A model generated the notes under the pieces. It saw only the letters and a list, made by a program, of their open reading frames with translations, was not told the DNA's origin and searched no databases. A program made the position numbers and the translations under genes. Of a stretch of DNA of 64,000 bases, positions 24,865-37,108 are shown piece by piece (position 1 is the stretch's first letter; each line of letters begins with the position of its first letter). This DNA comes from Macrostomum hystrix (lineage: Eukaryota > Platyhelminthes > Macrostomidae), in NCBI GenBank assembly GCA_950097015.1, contig CATNEN010000038.1:31768501-31832500 (forward strand), in the 5' to 3' direction.

Positions 24865-27800
24865 GCACACCTGAGTTTGAATCATGGCAAAAATAGAGCT
24901 TGAATCATGGCTAAACCAGCGTCTGAATCATGGCTAAACCAGAGTCTGAATCATTGCTAAACCAGAGTTTGAATCATGGCTAAACCAGAGTTTGAATCAT
25001 GGCTAAACCAGAGTTTGAATCATGGCTAAACCAGAGTTTGAATCATGGCTAAACCAGAGTTTGAATCATGGCTAAACCAGAGTCTGAATCATGGCTAAAC
25101 CAGAGTTTGAATCATGGCTAAACCAGAGTCTGAATCATGGCTTAACCAGAGTTTGAATCATGGCTAAACCAGAGTTTGAATCATGGCTAAACCAGAGTCT
25201 GAATCATGGCTAAACCAGCGTCTGAATCATGGCTAAACCAGAGTTTGAATCATGGCTAAACCAGAGTCTGAATCATGGCTTAACTAGAGTTTGAATCATG
25301 GCTAAACCAGAGTCTGAATCATGGCTAAACCAGCGTCTGAATCATGGCTAAAGCAGAGTTTGAATCATGGCTAAACCAGAGTCTGAATCATGGCTTAACC
25401 AGAGTTTGAATCATGGCTAAACCAGAGTTTGAATCATGGCTAAACCAGAGTTTGAATCATGGCTAAACCAGAGTTTGAATCATGGCTAAACCAGAGTTTG
25501 AATCATGGCTAAACCAGAGTTTGAATCATGGCTAAACCAGAGTTTGAATCATGGCTAAACCAGAGTTTGAATCATGGCTAAACCAGAGTCTGAATCATGG
25601 CTAAACCAGAGTTTGAATCATGGCTAAACCAGAGTCTGAATCATGGCTTAACCAGAGTTTGAATCATGGCTAAACCAGAGTTTGAATCATGGCTAAACCA
25701 GAGTCTGAATCATGGCTAAACCAGCGTCTGAATCATGGCTAAACCAGAGTCTGAATCATGGCTAAACCATAGTCTGAATCATTGCTAAAATAGAGTCTGA
25801 ATCATGGCTAAACCAGAGTCTGAATCATGGCTAAACCAGAGTCTGAATCATGGCTAAACCAGAGTCTGAATCATGGCTAAACCAGAGTCTGAATCATGGC
25901 TAAACTAGAGTCTGAATCATGGCTAAACCAGAGTTTGAACCATGGCTAAACCAGAGTTTGAATCATGGCTAAACCAGCGTCTGAATCATGGCTAAACCAG
26001 CGTCTGAATCATGGCTAAACCAGAGTTTGAATCATGGCTAAACCAGAGTTTGAATATTGGCAACACCAGAGTTTGAATCATGGCTAAACCAGCGTCTGAA
26101 TCATGGCTAAACCAGAGTTTGAATCATGGCTAAACCAGAGACTAAATCATGGCTAAACCATCATCATCAGCATGGCTAAACTAGAGTTTGAATCATGGCT
26201 AAACCATCATCATCAGCATGGCTAAACTAGAGTTTGAATCATGGCTAAACCAGAGTTTGAATAATGGCTACACCAGAGTTTGAATCATGGCTAAACCAGA
26301 TCTTGAATCATGGCTAAACTAGAGTTTGAATCATGGCTAAACCAGAGTCTGAATCATGGCTAAACCAGCGTCTGAATCATGGCTAAAGCAGAGTTTGAAT
26401 CATGGCTAAACCAGAGTCTGAATCATGGCTTAACCAGAGTTTGAATCATGGCTAAACCAGAGTTTGAATCATGGCTAAACCAGAGTTTGAATCATGGCTA
26501 AACCAGATCTTGAATCATGGCTAAACTAGAGTTTGAATCATGGCTAAACCACAGTCTGAATCATGGCTAAACCAGCGTCTGAATCATGGCTAAAGCAGAG
26601 TTTGAATCATGGCTAAACCAGAGTCTGAATCATGGCTTAACCAGAGTTTGAATCATGGCTAAACCAGAGTTTGAATCATGGCTAAACCAGAGTTTGAATC
26701 ATGGCTAAACCAGATCTCGAATCATGGCTAAACTAGAGTTTGAATCATGGCTAAACCAGAGTCTGAATCATGGCTAAACCAGCGTCTGAATCATGGCTAA
26801 AGCAGAGTTTGAATCATGGCTAAACCAGAGTCTGAATCATGGCTTAACCAGAGTTTGAATCATGGCTAAACCAGAGTTTGAATCATGGCTAAACCAGAGT
26901 TTGAATCATGGCTAAACCAGATCTTGAATCATGGCTAAACTAGAGTTTGAATCTTGGCTAAACCAGAGTCTGAATCATGGCTAAACCAGCGTCTGAATCA
27001 TGGCTAAAGCAGAGTTTGAATCATGGCTAAACCAGAGTCTGAATCATGGCTAAACCAGAGTCTGAATCATGGCTAAACCAGAGTTTGAATCATGGCTAAA
27101 CCAGAGTTTGAATCATGGCTTAACCAGAGTTTGTATCATGGCTAAACCAGAGTTTGAATCATGGCTAAACCAGAGTTTGAATCATGGCTAAACCAGAGTT
27201 TGAATCATGGCTAAACCAGAGTTTGAGTCATGGCTAAACCAGAGTCTGAATCATGGCTAAACCAGAGTCTGAATCATGGCTAAACTAGAGTCTGAATCAT
27301 GGCTAAACCAGAGTTTGAACCATGGCTAAACCAGAGTTTGAATCATGGCTAAACCAGCGTCTGAATCATGGCTAAACCAGCGTCTGAATCATGGCTAAAC
27401 CAGAGTTTGAATCATGGCTAAACCAGAGTTTGAATATTGGCAACACCAGAGTTTGAATCATGGCTAAACCAGCGTCTGAATCATGGCTAAACCAGAGTTT
27501 GAATCATGGCTAAACCAGAGACTAAATCATGGCTAAACCATCATCATCAGCATGGCTAAACTAGAGTTTGAATCATGGCTAAACCATCATCATCAGCATG
27601 GCTAAACTAGAGTTTGAATCATGGCTAAACCAGAGTTTGAATAATGGCTACACCAGAGTTTGAATCATGGCTAAACCAGAGTCTGAATCATGGCTAAACT
27701 AGAGTTTGAATCATGGCTAAACCAGAGTTTGAATAATGGCTACACCAGAGTTTGAATCATGGCTAAACCAGAGTTTGAATAATGGCTACACCAGAGTTTG

Positions 27801-28235
27801 AATCATGGCTAAACCAGAGTCTGAATCATGGCTAAACTAGAGTTTGAATCATGGCTAAACCAGAGTTTGAATAATGGCTACACCAGAGTTTGAATCATGG
27901 CTAAACCAGAGTCTGAATCATGGCTAAACCAGAGTTTGAATCTTGGCTAAACCAGAGTTTCAATCATGGCTAACCCAGCGTTTGAATCATGGCTAAACCA
28001 GAGTTTGAATCATGGCAAAAACCGAGTTTCAATCATGGCTAACCCAGCGTTTGAATCATGGCTAAACCAGAGTTTGAATCATAGCCAACCAGAGTTTGAA
28101 TCTTGGCTAAACCAGAGTTTGAATCATAGCCAACCAGAGTCTGAATCATGGCAAAACGAGAGTTTGAATCATAGCCCACCAGGGTTTAAAACATGGCGAA
28201 ACCTGAGTTTGAATCTTGGCTAACCCAGCGTTTGA
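24865..28235 (+). repeat. 23-bp minisatellite, Helitron copy 2
   Basis: Same unit family as copy 1 (CATGGCTAAACCAGAG core), about 147 units. A block with the rare variants GAACCATGGC and GAATATTGGCAACACC near 25921-26250 recurs 1380 bp later (27301 on), exactly 60 units. The unit variant ACCATCATCATCAGCATGG is shared with copy 3 (reversed) but was not seen in copy 1. Confidence 0.95.
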
Positions 28236-28244
28236 AAAATCAAC

Positions 28245-29501
28245 GTCAACTGGGGAGTCATCATCAAAATGGGGATCATGGTGAACTGGGGGATCATGGT
28301 AAACTGGGGGATAATTGTCGACTGGGGGATCATTGTCAACTGGGGGATCATTGTCAACTGGGGGATCATTGTCAACTGGGGGATCATTGTCAACTGGGGG
28401 ATCATTGTCAAATGGGGGATCATTGTCAACTGGGGGATCTTTGTCAACTGGGGGTTCATTGTCAACTGGGGGTTCATTGTCAACTGGGGGATCATTGTCA
28501 ACTGGGGGATCATTGTGAACTGAGAGATCATTGTCAACTGGGGGGTAATGGTCAACTGGGGGATAATTGTCAACTGGGGAATCATCATCAACTGGGGATC
28601 ATCATCAACTGGGGGATCATTGAGAACTGGGGGATCTTTGTCAACTGGGGGATCATTGTGAACTGGGGGATCTTTGTCAACTGGGGGATCATTGTATACT
28701 GTGGGATCATTGTCAACTGGGGGATCATTGTCAACTGGGGGATCATTGTCAACTGGGGGATCGTTGTCAACTGGGGGATCATTGTCAACTGGGGGAACAT
28801 TGTCAACTGGAGGAACATTGTTAACTAGGGATCATCATCAATGGGGAGACTTCATCAACTGGGGGACCATTGTGAACTGGGGGATCTTTGTTAACTGGGG
28901 GATCATTGTCAACTGGGGGATCATTCTCAACTGGGGGATCATTGTCAACTGGGGGATCATTTTCAACTGGGGGATCATCATCAACTGGAGGATCATTGTC
29001 AACTGGGGGATCATTGTCAACTGGGGGATCATTGTCAACTGGGGGATCATTGTCAACTGGGTGATCATCATCAACTGGGGGATCATTGTCAACTGGGGGA
29101 ACATTGTCAAATGGAGGAACATTGTTAACTGGGGATCATCATCAATGGGGAGACTTCATCAACTGGGGGATCATTGTGAACTGGGGGATCTTTGTTAACT
29201 GGGGGATCATTGTCAACTGGGGGATCATTGTCAACTGGGGGATCATTTTCAACTGGGGGATCATCATCAACTGGGGGATCATCATCAACTGGGTGATCAT
29301 TGTGAACTGGGGGATCTTTGTCAACTGGGGGATTATTGTCAACTGTGGGATCATTGTCAACTGGGGGATCATTGTCAAATGGGGGATCATTGTCAACTGG
29401 GGGATCGTTGTCAACTGGGGGTTCATTGTCAACTGGGGGTTCATTGTCAACTGGGGGATCATTGTCAACTGGGGGATCATTGTCAACTGGGGGTTCATTG
29501 T
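28245..29501 (+). repeat. 18-bp G-rich minisatellite, Helitron copy 2
   Basis: About 70 units of the GGGGGATCATTGTCAACT family. It follows the same linker as in copy 1 (AGCCCACCAGGGTTTAAAA ... TGAAAAATCAACGTCAAC), which marks the 23-bp to 18-bp transition. The open frames across it are artefacts of the six-codon period. Confidence 0.95.
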
Positions 29502-29594
29502 AGCTTTAAAAAGCTGTAAATTCAGCTGCTAAAAAGTATATACTAGACGAATTAAAAGTATTTCTGCTCTCCGAAGGGGGGCAAAACTTGCTAG

Positions 29595-30350
29595 TTTGAA
29601 TTCTAATTTGATTTACAACGGCTAATGACGTAACAGGCCTTTTAGATCTATCTCTAGTTTATCTCAACTGCAGATAACAGAGTTATGCAGTTATAAACTT
29701 ATTTAAGAAATGAACTAATTATAGTTTCAATGTAAACAAATAAAGTGGTTTAACTATAATTATATATATTTCTTTTTTTAAATCAATTGCCTCATCTCTC
29801 CCGAGCCTAATCCCTTCCATGCTTCAACTCCCGTGTCTCATTTCACCCTCCAGCCCTCACATCTCACTAACTCTTCCTAAAAAAATAGTTTGTTGCGTAT
29901 TTGCAATTTCTCAAAGCACTCGTATAATCATTATTTTACAAAAAAAACTATTTATTATGCTGATTTTTTGTTTGACTTCTGTATGCCCCTTAATCAATCA
30001 ATCAAATTGGATAATAGGATCGCAATAAGATGGCTAGGCCAAGCCAATGTGCAATTGGCCGCGTTTTTCCGAGACAAATAATTAAAACTGCCTTATCAGG
30101 CCAATTAAAGAGGGATGAGGTTGTTGATTTTTTCCAACCAATTAGAGACGAGCCGAAGGGTAGAAAGCCTATAGAGGGGTAGTGTCACCACTCGGCTCGG
30201 TTAGACTGAGCTCGCAAGCATGCACTCTAAATGTACATTAATGTACACTCACTGCGCCACAGCCAGGCAGTCGACACTGAGAGCAACCTCTCCCCAAACG
30301 GTTCACACCTCGACACGCCTACACGAAGCCGTCTAGTCTAGATTTAGGCA
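29595..30350. other. Intergenic and upstream region of the Asn-rich secreted protein gene
   Basis: No supported gene. Short open frames at 29819-30081 lack recognisable sequence. The region is AT-rich near 29690-29980 and more mixed from 30090, nearer the promoter. Confidence 0.5.
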
Positions 30351-30358
30351 TATATAAA
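30351..30358 (+). promoter_or_regulatory. TATA box of the Asn-rich secreted protein gene
   Basis: TATATAAA lies 95 bp before the ATG at 30453, so transcription would start around 30380 and the 5' UTR would be about 70 nt. A second weaker AT motif, CATATAAG, lies at about 30388. A clear TATA box fits an inducible or tissue-restricted gene; that is inference. Confidence 0.6.
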
Positions 30359-30452
30359 CCAATCGGACATACCAGAGCCTTGAGCCATATAAGTGCAGAG
30401 CGCTTACACTCTTAACTCTTAACAACTCTGTAGATTTTTTTCTGTTTAAACT

Positions 30453-32369
30453 ATGCGATTTTTGGGCTCAACCGTAGTCGCGATAATGGTGTTCGCAGCC
30501 GTGGCCCCTTCCGCAATGGGCCTCTCTTGGCTACAAGGCGGATCCGATCCAAGAGCGCCACCAAAACCGCCGCCGCCGCCACCGCCACCGCCTACGCCAC
30601 CGTCACTGCCCACGCAGGAGGAAGGCAGAGAGCAGCGTTTCAGGATTGAGAACGGTGAGAAGCAGCAGCGTGGCTTCTTCGATTTTGGATCGAATGCTGA
30701 CGCTTTGAATAGTCGAGAAAACTTCGCGCGACGAGAAGAATCTCGCAGTCAGAGTGGCGGCTTTAGTAGTAGCAGCAGCAGGAGCAGCAGCAGCAGCAGC
30801 AGCAGCAGCGGCAGCAGCAGCAGCGGCGGCGGCAGCAGCAGGCTTAGCAAAATGAACTCTGAGAGCAGCTTTTACGAGAATGGAAACAACGACAACAACA
30901 AAAGGAACAACAATAATGACAACAGGTTTGAAAACGAAAGTAGCAACAGAAAGGAAGAAAGAGGTTACAAAGACAACACCAACATCAATCACATGAATAG
31001 CAAAGCCGACAGCAACAACAATGGAAGAATCGAAAGCGACTTCAGAGACTCTAAACGTCATGGCGACACCGAGATTAACAGCAGGAGGTCTGGTGGTGAG
31101 GGCAACAGCAACGACGACAGTCGCAACACAGACGGCAACAGTGAGAAAAGAAAGTTTGACAATGGCTACAAAGAAGAAAACAACAGGAACTTCTTAAACA
31201 GAAATAAAAACAAGAACAACAATGACAACAAATACGAAAACAACAATAACGAACATCGCAAGTACAGTGACAAAGACAATAACAACAATGACAACAAAAA
31301 TGATAACAACAATAACGAACATCGCAAGTACAGTGACAAAGACAATAACAACAATGACAATAAAAATGATAACAACAATAACGAACACCGCAAGTACAGG
31401 GACAAAGACAATAACAACAATGAAAACAAAAATGATAACAACAATAACGAACACCGCAAGTACAGGGACAAAGACAATAACAACAATGACAATAAAAATG
31501 ATAACAACAATAACGAACACCGCAAGTACAGGGACAAAGACAATATCAAAAGCAGTGACGATGATAAAAGCAAAGAGCAATATAATAAAAATAGTAACGA
31601 GCTGAGCAGCAGAAAGGCCAGTCGTATCGAAAATGCCAACAGCGAGACGAACAACAATGGGAGCGACAACGACAAAAATGTCGACAACAAACTCAACGGC
31701 AGTCATGAGGCCGCTAAGGGACGCCTCATCAAAGGGCGAGCCAAGGACGGACGACGGTACGGAGGAAAAAGGTAAGGATCTTAGTGATGTTACTTTATAA
31801 ATATCATAGACTCTGGTCTCCCTTCACTCAAGTAGGTCATAGACTCTGGTCTCCCTTCACTCAAGTAGGTCATAGACTCTGGTCTCCCTTCACTCAAGTA
31901 GGTCATAGACTCTGGTCTCCCTTCACTGCAGTAGGTCATAGACTCTGGTCTCCCTTCACTCAAGTAGGTCATAGACTCTGGTCTCCCTTCACTGCAGTAG
32001 GTCATAGACTCTGGTCTCCCTTCACTCCAGTAGGTCATAGACTCTGGTATCCCTTCACTCAATTAGGTCATAGACTCTAGTCTCCCTTCACTCCATCAGG
32101 TCATAGACTCTGGTCTCCCTTCAACCTACAATAGTCAATGATAAAAGACCAGAACTAAGCCAAACGCGGACCAAATGCGCATTTCCAGGCATAGGTCAAA
32201 TAGCAAATTGCTGTCTCCGGGAGCCGGCAACGATTGGCTAGACGACCTCCTGCTAGACGACAGCGATTACGCGGACCTTTTGCTGGACAAATTACTTAAC
32301 GACAATTCGGAAGATGACTACTGGTCTGGCTACTACTGGCAGAACGGTTGGAACTCCAAGAAGCACTAG
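30453..32369 (+). CDS. Secreted Asn/Ser/Lys-rich low-complexity protein, two exons
   Basis: I do not recognise this protein. Exons 30453-31771 and 32189-32369 join AAAAG/GTAAGG to TTTCCAG/GCATAGG in phase (split Arg codon), giving 499 residues. Residues 1-23 form a signal peptide (hydrophobic core VVAIMVFAAVAPSAMG), so it is probably secreted. Then come a poly-Pro stretch (~36-52), a poly-Ser region (~102-131), a long Asn/Asp/Lys-rich region with about five 22-residue repeats beginning EHRKY, a basic segment with GRR and GGKR sites, and an exon-2 tail of Asp/Leu pairs ending in a Trp/Tyr-rich motif (YWSGYYWQNGW). An extracellular matrix, adhesive or mineral-associated protein is possible, and so is a processed precursor because of the dibasic sites. 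The folded-looking acidic/aromatic C-terminus on exon 2 argues against a random frame. Confidence 0.75.
31250..31560 (+). repeat. 66-bp in-frame coding repeat
   Basis: Four near-identical 66-bp units plus a partial fifth, each starting GAACATCGCAAGTACAG or GAACACCGCAAGTACAG. They encode EHRKYSDKD or EHRKYRDKD followed by Asn/Asp runs. The period is 22 codons, so unit number can vary without frameshift. Confidence 0.9.
31802..32128 (+). repeat. 33-bp minisatellite in the intron of the Asn-rich gene
   Basis: About ten units with core CATAGACTCTGGTCTCCC then TTCACTCAAGTAGG. It fills most of the 417-bp intron 31772-32188 and starts about 30 bp after the donor. The period of 11 codons makes open frames on both strands, which are not genes. 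Confidence 0.9.
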
Positions 32370-32696
32370 GATTTCGTGAAAAAATTCCTTGAAAGCTTCC
32401 GTGAAAGCTTAAAAAACTTTGAACTCTTAATGATTTTACAGTCCAAACGAATCAAAAACTGTTCAGTTTGATTACGTTCTAGATTTAAAATTACAATATA
32501 TTAAATTGTTGCGTTTTGTTGTTCGTTAAAATTTGATAATACAATCAACTGCATATGAAGACCAAACTAAAATTTACACACTTCTATTTTTATTCGAGGC
32601 ACAAAAGAATGTTGAACGAAATACATGCAGAACAAACGTGTTGCAGATGCTGAGAGTTTTTCATTGAGTTCTAAAATTACTGGAATCACTAATCGA

Positions 32697-32702
32697 AATA
32701 AA
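32697..32702 (+). promoter_or_regulatory. Polyadenylation signal of the Asn-rich gene
   Basis: AATAAA lies about 330 bp after the stop codon, just before the SINE copy at 32736. It is the clearest signal between this gene and the next. Confidence 0.45.
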
Positions 32703-32735
32703 TAGTGACACTATTCGACTCACAAAGGATCTTAG

Positions 32736-32950
32736 AACTTAATAATAATAATAATAATAATAGTTGCAGGAGGGCTGCAGGCAATGGCGCATCATTTGGT
32801 GACACTAAACCCGCAGCCAGCAAGCAGGCAATTGTGCCCTGCCCACTGACTCCTGCGCACACAGGCATACAGATTACCGTTCGCAGGCATAGCTCACGTA
32901 CACTTCTGCTTAGTCAGCGATTGACCGGAGCACCTTTCAAGGGCCGATGA
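32736..32950 (-). mobile_element. tRNA-derived SINE copy, minus strand
   Basis: The + strand begins with an ATT/AAT microsatellite at 32736-32760. It then reads as the reverse complement of the 39 kb SINE: GCAGGAGGGCTGCAGGCAAT, GGTGACACTAAACC, GACTCCTGCGCACACAGGCA. Similarity fades near 32930-32950, before the tRNA-like head, so the copy is truncated or diverged at its 5' end. Confidence 0.65.
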
Positions 32951-33447
32951 CGCAACATTTTTTCGGCACCGGCTTCGTGAATTGTTGTAGCAACTGTTTT
33001 ACGCAGGCACTGGTTTGATATACTTGCTGATATCCTCGGGTGCCACAATTGTTTACACACGTCAAATCTTATGAGTGTGTCATCCGACAACAGACTGCAT
33101 GAACCATTTATATCCATGTCCGTTAGAATTTGCTGTTTGAAGTCACGTTAGTGCAGTTTGCAGGGTTTTGCATTAAATTTCCTCTAGTCTTAGCTGACTT
33201 AAAGTGTGGAACAAACACGTCATTGAACACTTTTTTAATTGTCTATGACCTTAAGCGTCTCTTGTGGACAACAAAATATTCTCTCACATATTATATTATA
33301 TACCGATGAGCGATAGGCCATAGACAGTGATTTAACTCACCAGGCAAAGCTGCAGAGAAGAAACGAGCCAGCTCTGCTGAGCTAGCATTCGTTTATTAGA
33401 AATATAAAATTAGGGTCATCATTGTCTGATAGTTTACGTTGTGTTCA
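32951..33447. other. Intergenic region upstream of the ADIP-like gene
   Basis: No supported gene. TTACGTTGTGTTCAG at 33433-33447 looks like a 3' splice site 36 bp before the ATG at 33484. It could accept an upstream 5' UTR exon or a trans-spliced leader. Confidence 0.4.
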
Positions 33448-33483
33448 GGGATCAAGCGTAGCTGGCTAACTCTAGGTCCAGTG

Positions 33484-35710
33484 ATGCTCACGAATACGAC
33501 TCACTCAAGCAGGCTGAGTTTCAGTAGCACGGGCGGCACCGATGGAACCGCAGAAGTTGGCACCACCAGTGGCGGCGGCTGCGGCGTTGCTGGATGCAGC
33601 GGCGGTCTCGGCGGAGACGCCGACAGCAGCGACGACGGAACGAACTGCGGAGCGGCGGTGACGTCAGTGGCTAATGAGGAGGAGAGCAACATGCCGGAGG
33701 AAGTATTTAAATGGATGACGCACAGTGTAAACCAGGACTTCATTCGGCTGGGTTATCCCAGCATTCTGACTGAAACTGCCGACAGGGAGTTCGTCAGTCT
33801 TAGCCCGCTGATTCAAAACTGCTCCGCGGTGCTGACGCTGCTGAAGGCTCGTCGAAGCTCGACTGTTGCTGACCACAAAGACGTGATCACGGACAACCGC
33901 AACGCCAGCGCCGCAACGACGACCAACGCTTCGTCGTCTCTAACAAGTCGTCGGAAGCATCGTCGCTGGGGTCTGTTCTCGGGAAAGCAGAATCGTCGCA
34001 ATGGCGCCAGGCAGCAGCAGCCGCAGCCGCAGCAGAAACAGCAGGTGGCAGATCCAGTCGTAGCCGGCCTCCACGAGAGCATGGCCAGGAAGATGCGTCG
34101 TGACACCGAGCGCATCATTCGTCGCACCGGCTGTCTGGACGCTCGCGCCCTGCAGGCCGCTGGTCTGCTGGAGCCCGCACCCTATCCAGAGGGTAGCGCG
34201 GAGCGCAGCGACTTTGCCTTCGTCCGCTCCACCTGGCGCAGCTTCAGGAAGCTGGCCCAAGCGCGCATTGTGGAGTGCGCTCAGACGGTCAAGGAGGCCG
34301 AGGAGCTGAGGCGGCAGGTGAGAAATTTGAGCACAATAGGTTGATTCACCATGCGTTTTTATCATGCTGCTGGGCGGGTATCACACAATAGAAAGGTGTG
34401 GCAACTGCATAAAACCTCAGCGCATTCTCCACAAATCAGTCCGTTCTAGGCACAGGTTTTAAAACTATTACGGAAACTGTTACAAAATAAATTTTCCGTT
34501 GAAAACCCGCTGACAGTTAACGGAGGCCAAAACCGAGGTTGAACGACTTCAAAGTGTCATCGATTCGCAGCAGAAACGAGAAAGAAATCTAGAGCAGCAG
34601 CAGCAGCAGCAGCCGTCATCACCGGAGCCCGGAGGCCGGCTACAGCGCGTTGGCGGCTTCCTGCGGCGGGCTGTATCTCGAGAACGTCTCACATTCGGCC
34701 GAACCTCGCTCCGCCAGGACGCGCCGGTATCGGAGGTGCGCAGCCGGGCGAGCTCCCAGCCTCCGCCAGCCAGGGCAGCGGCTGCCGAAGAAAGCAACTC
34801 GGAGCTGCACCGTTTGCGCGCAGAGTATGACCGACGAGAGCGCCTGCTCCTAGCCGAACGCGAGAAACTGCGCCAGGCCAACAGCAAGCTGACGTTCCGA
34901 ATCCAGTACCTCAGCGGATTGGCCTCGGTGGCTGCCAAGCAGCAGCAGCAGCACCACCACCACCAAGCCGGCGCAGGTGCCGACCAGAACGTCCGCAGCG
35001 AGCGTCGGCTGCGTCGGGCGGAGCGCCGGGTCTTGCAGCTTCGTCGCGAGGCGTCAGAGCTGCGCAAGTCGCTTAGCACAAAGACTGAGGCTTTGGTTTG
35101 CATCGCGGCGGCTGCGACACATCTGCAGAGACACACCGACAGCAGCCAAGCTGAAGCTGACGGTTTGGAGACAGCCAATGACACTTGCCAGTCGGCTCTA
35201 CCTCCACTGGAAGACGAGCCGCCTCGATTGGCCAAGTTTGTTGAGTCCACCTGCCAGAAGGCTGCGACTCGATTGCAGCGACTGCAGCGACAATGTGCTG
35301 ATGCCGAGGCTCGGGCAGCCGCTCTGGCCGAATGCCTGCGACCTACTGCCGCCGCCGCCGCCGTGGCCACCAACGCCGCCAGTTCGGAGCCGGTCACAGA
35401 TGTCAACGACGTCGAACAGACTAAACTAGACCTGCGCGATCGCATCATTAACCAGCTGACCGCCAAGGAAAGGGAACGGCAGGCCGGGATGCAACGGCTG
35501 AAGGATTTAAGCAGGGTGGCCGGTGATAGCGGCGATGTCTCGCACCGATCGGTGTTCTCTGAGACGATGAATGAGCAGCAGCAGAAGCAAAAGCAGCAGC
35601 AGCAGCAGCATCCAAATTTGCGGCTACAACAGCAGCAACAGCCGGTTCAACGAATGCGCCGCGCTTCGCATGATCCCAGATCCCAAAGAAACAGCTTCAT
35701 TGGACTGTGA
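33484..35710 (+). CDS. SSX2IP/ADIP-like coiled-coil protein, two exons
   Basis: Exons 33484-34317 and 34517-35710 join in phase 0 (CAG/GTGAGA donor, GCTGACAG/TTAACG acceptor), giving 675 residues. After a Gly/Ser/Thr-rich leader, residues ~80-135 read SVNQDFIRLGYPSIL ... VLTLLKARR. This matches my memory of the conserved N-terminus of ADIP/SSX2IP (a 'DQELTTFGFPSLY ... NCMNELL' block). Long heptad-rich coiled coils follow across the splice junction (AEELRRQLTEAKTEVERLQS) and again at ELHRLRAEYDRRERLLLAE. Poly-Gln tracts interrupt the second half. Vertebrate family members act at adherens junctions and centriolar satellites, and the yeast relative Msd1 anchors spindle microtubules. The family call rests on one short block plus coiled-coil layout, so another centrosomal coiled-coil protein remains possible. 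ATG 33484 is the first Met in the open frame. Confidence 0.5.
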
Positions 35711-36038
35711 TGAAAGTACAGTGCTTACCTCCAACTGTGGCAACATGCCGATGTAGCCTCAATTACGACGCCCTCTCTTTCTTAGCCGGCTTATTTATGC
35801 TTTGAAATTTATTTTTTACTTTATAAACTGTCAGCATGTTGTCTTAGAAAAGTCTTAGAAGGCTTGCCGCTTTGTTGTTAATTCAGTGTATCTCTAGTAG
35901 GCGCGAAGGGCTGTTCATTGATAGTTATCGTTATTTCCTTTTTTAATTTTTATTTTCCTATTCGTTTAAATGTGGCATTAAATGCTGGTCATGAAGATAC
36001 ACTAGCGCTAAAAATAGTGCATTTTATTAATGCGCCGA

Positions 36039-36044
36039 AATAAA
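36039..36044 (+). promoter_or_regulatory. Polyadenylation signal of the ADIP-like gene
   Basis: AATAAA lies about 330 bp after the stop codon, followed by a T-rich tract (CACTTTTTTAAAG). Confidence 0.5.
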
Positions 36045-36256
36045 CACTTTTTTAAAGCCTTCGACCCAGAAGCACGACCAAGCAATAAAGACGGTAGTAA
36101 ATTTCGTGCTATACTATTCCAGTTTGTAGTACTCGTAGTTCTCTAGCTGCGGTTCGATCTAAGATTTCATGACGCTCTTATTAAACGAATATTTTATTGC
36201 TTCTACTTCTGCGGTTCTCGATAAACTTTCAGTTACGATCCATACTACTATTTTAG

Positions 36257-37108
36257 TGGGGATTCCTGCTGCGATACCTGTGGCGATTCCTGCTGCGATA
36301 CTTGTAGCGATTCCTGCTACGATTATTGTGGCGATTCTTGCTACGATTCTTGTAGCGATTCCTGCTGCGATTATTGTGGCGATTCCTGCTGCGATTATTG
36401 TGGCGATTCCTGCTGCGATTATTGTGGCGATTCCTGCTGCGATTATTGTGGCGATTCCTGCTGCGATTATTGTGGCGATTCCTGCTGCGATGCGATTATT
36501 GTGGATATTCCTGCTACGATTCTTGTGGCGATTCCTGCTGCGATACTTGTAGCGATTCCTGCTACGATTCTTGTGGCGATTCTTGCTACGATTCTTGTAG
36601 CGATTCCTGCTGCGATTATTGTGGCGATTCCTGCTGCGATGCGATTATTGTGGAGATTCCTGCTACGATTCTTGTGGAGATTCCTGCTGCGATACTTGTG
36701 GCGATTCTTGCTACGATTCTTGTAGCGATTCCTGCTACGATTCTTGTAGCGATTCCTGCTGCGATTATTGTGGCGATTCCTGCTGCGATGCGATTATTGT
36801 GGAGATTCCTGCTACGATTCTTGTGGAGATTCCTGCTGCGATACTTGTGGCGATTCTTGCTACGATTATTGTGGCGATTCTTGCTACGATTCTTGTGGAG
36901 ATTCTTGCTACGATTCTTGTAGCGATTCCCGCTACGATTCTTGTGGAGATTCCTGCTGCGATACTTGTGGCGATTCCTGCTGCGATACTTGTGGAGATTC
37001 CTGCTGCGATACTTGTGGAGATTCCTGCTACGATTCTTGTTGAGATTCCTGCTACGATTCTTGTTGAGATTCCTGCTACGATTCTCGTTGCGATTCCTGA
37101 TTCTTGTA
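36257..37108. repeat. 24-bp intergenic minisatellite A
   Basis: About 35 units with core GCGATTCCTGCTGCGATT followed by ATTGTG, CTTGTA or CTTGTG. A 6-bp GCGATG insertion recurs three times (near 36489, 36637 and 36787), marking a higher-order unit of about 150 bp. The eight-codon period keeps frames open on both strands (for example repeated AIPAAIIV), and these are not genes. Confidence 0.92.

Larger units (their letters stand above)
24242..29594 (+). mobile_element. Non-autonomous Helitron-like element, copy 2 (5.35 kb)
   Basis: It starts TCCACTATACTAAAAATG on the base after copy 1's terminal CTAG, with no spacer, and ends CTAG at 29591-29594 followed by T. The 5' block (24242-24864) carries a longer GCTTG/CTTG tract than copy 1. 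The 23-bp array runs 24865-28235 (about 147 units), the 18-bp array 28245-29501 (about 70 units) and the 3' end 29502-29594. In the hairpin TGCTCTCC replaces TGCTCCCC, turning a C-G pair into a T-G wobble. No transposase frame is present. Confidence 0.75.

Noticed and set aside
30603-31706. Minus-strand frames rich in Ala, Val and Leu opposite the Asn-rich gene
   Set aside because: Shadows of the CAG/AAC-rich low-complexity coding strand; the + strand has a signal peptide, a TATA box and a phase-matched intron.
34549-35466. 305-codon minus-strand Ser/Arg-rich frame
   Set aside because: Antisense shadow of the GC-rich coiled-coil exon; the + frame has heptads and a phase-matched splice junction.
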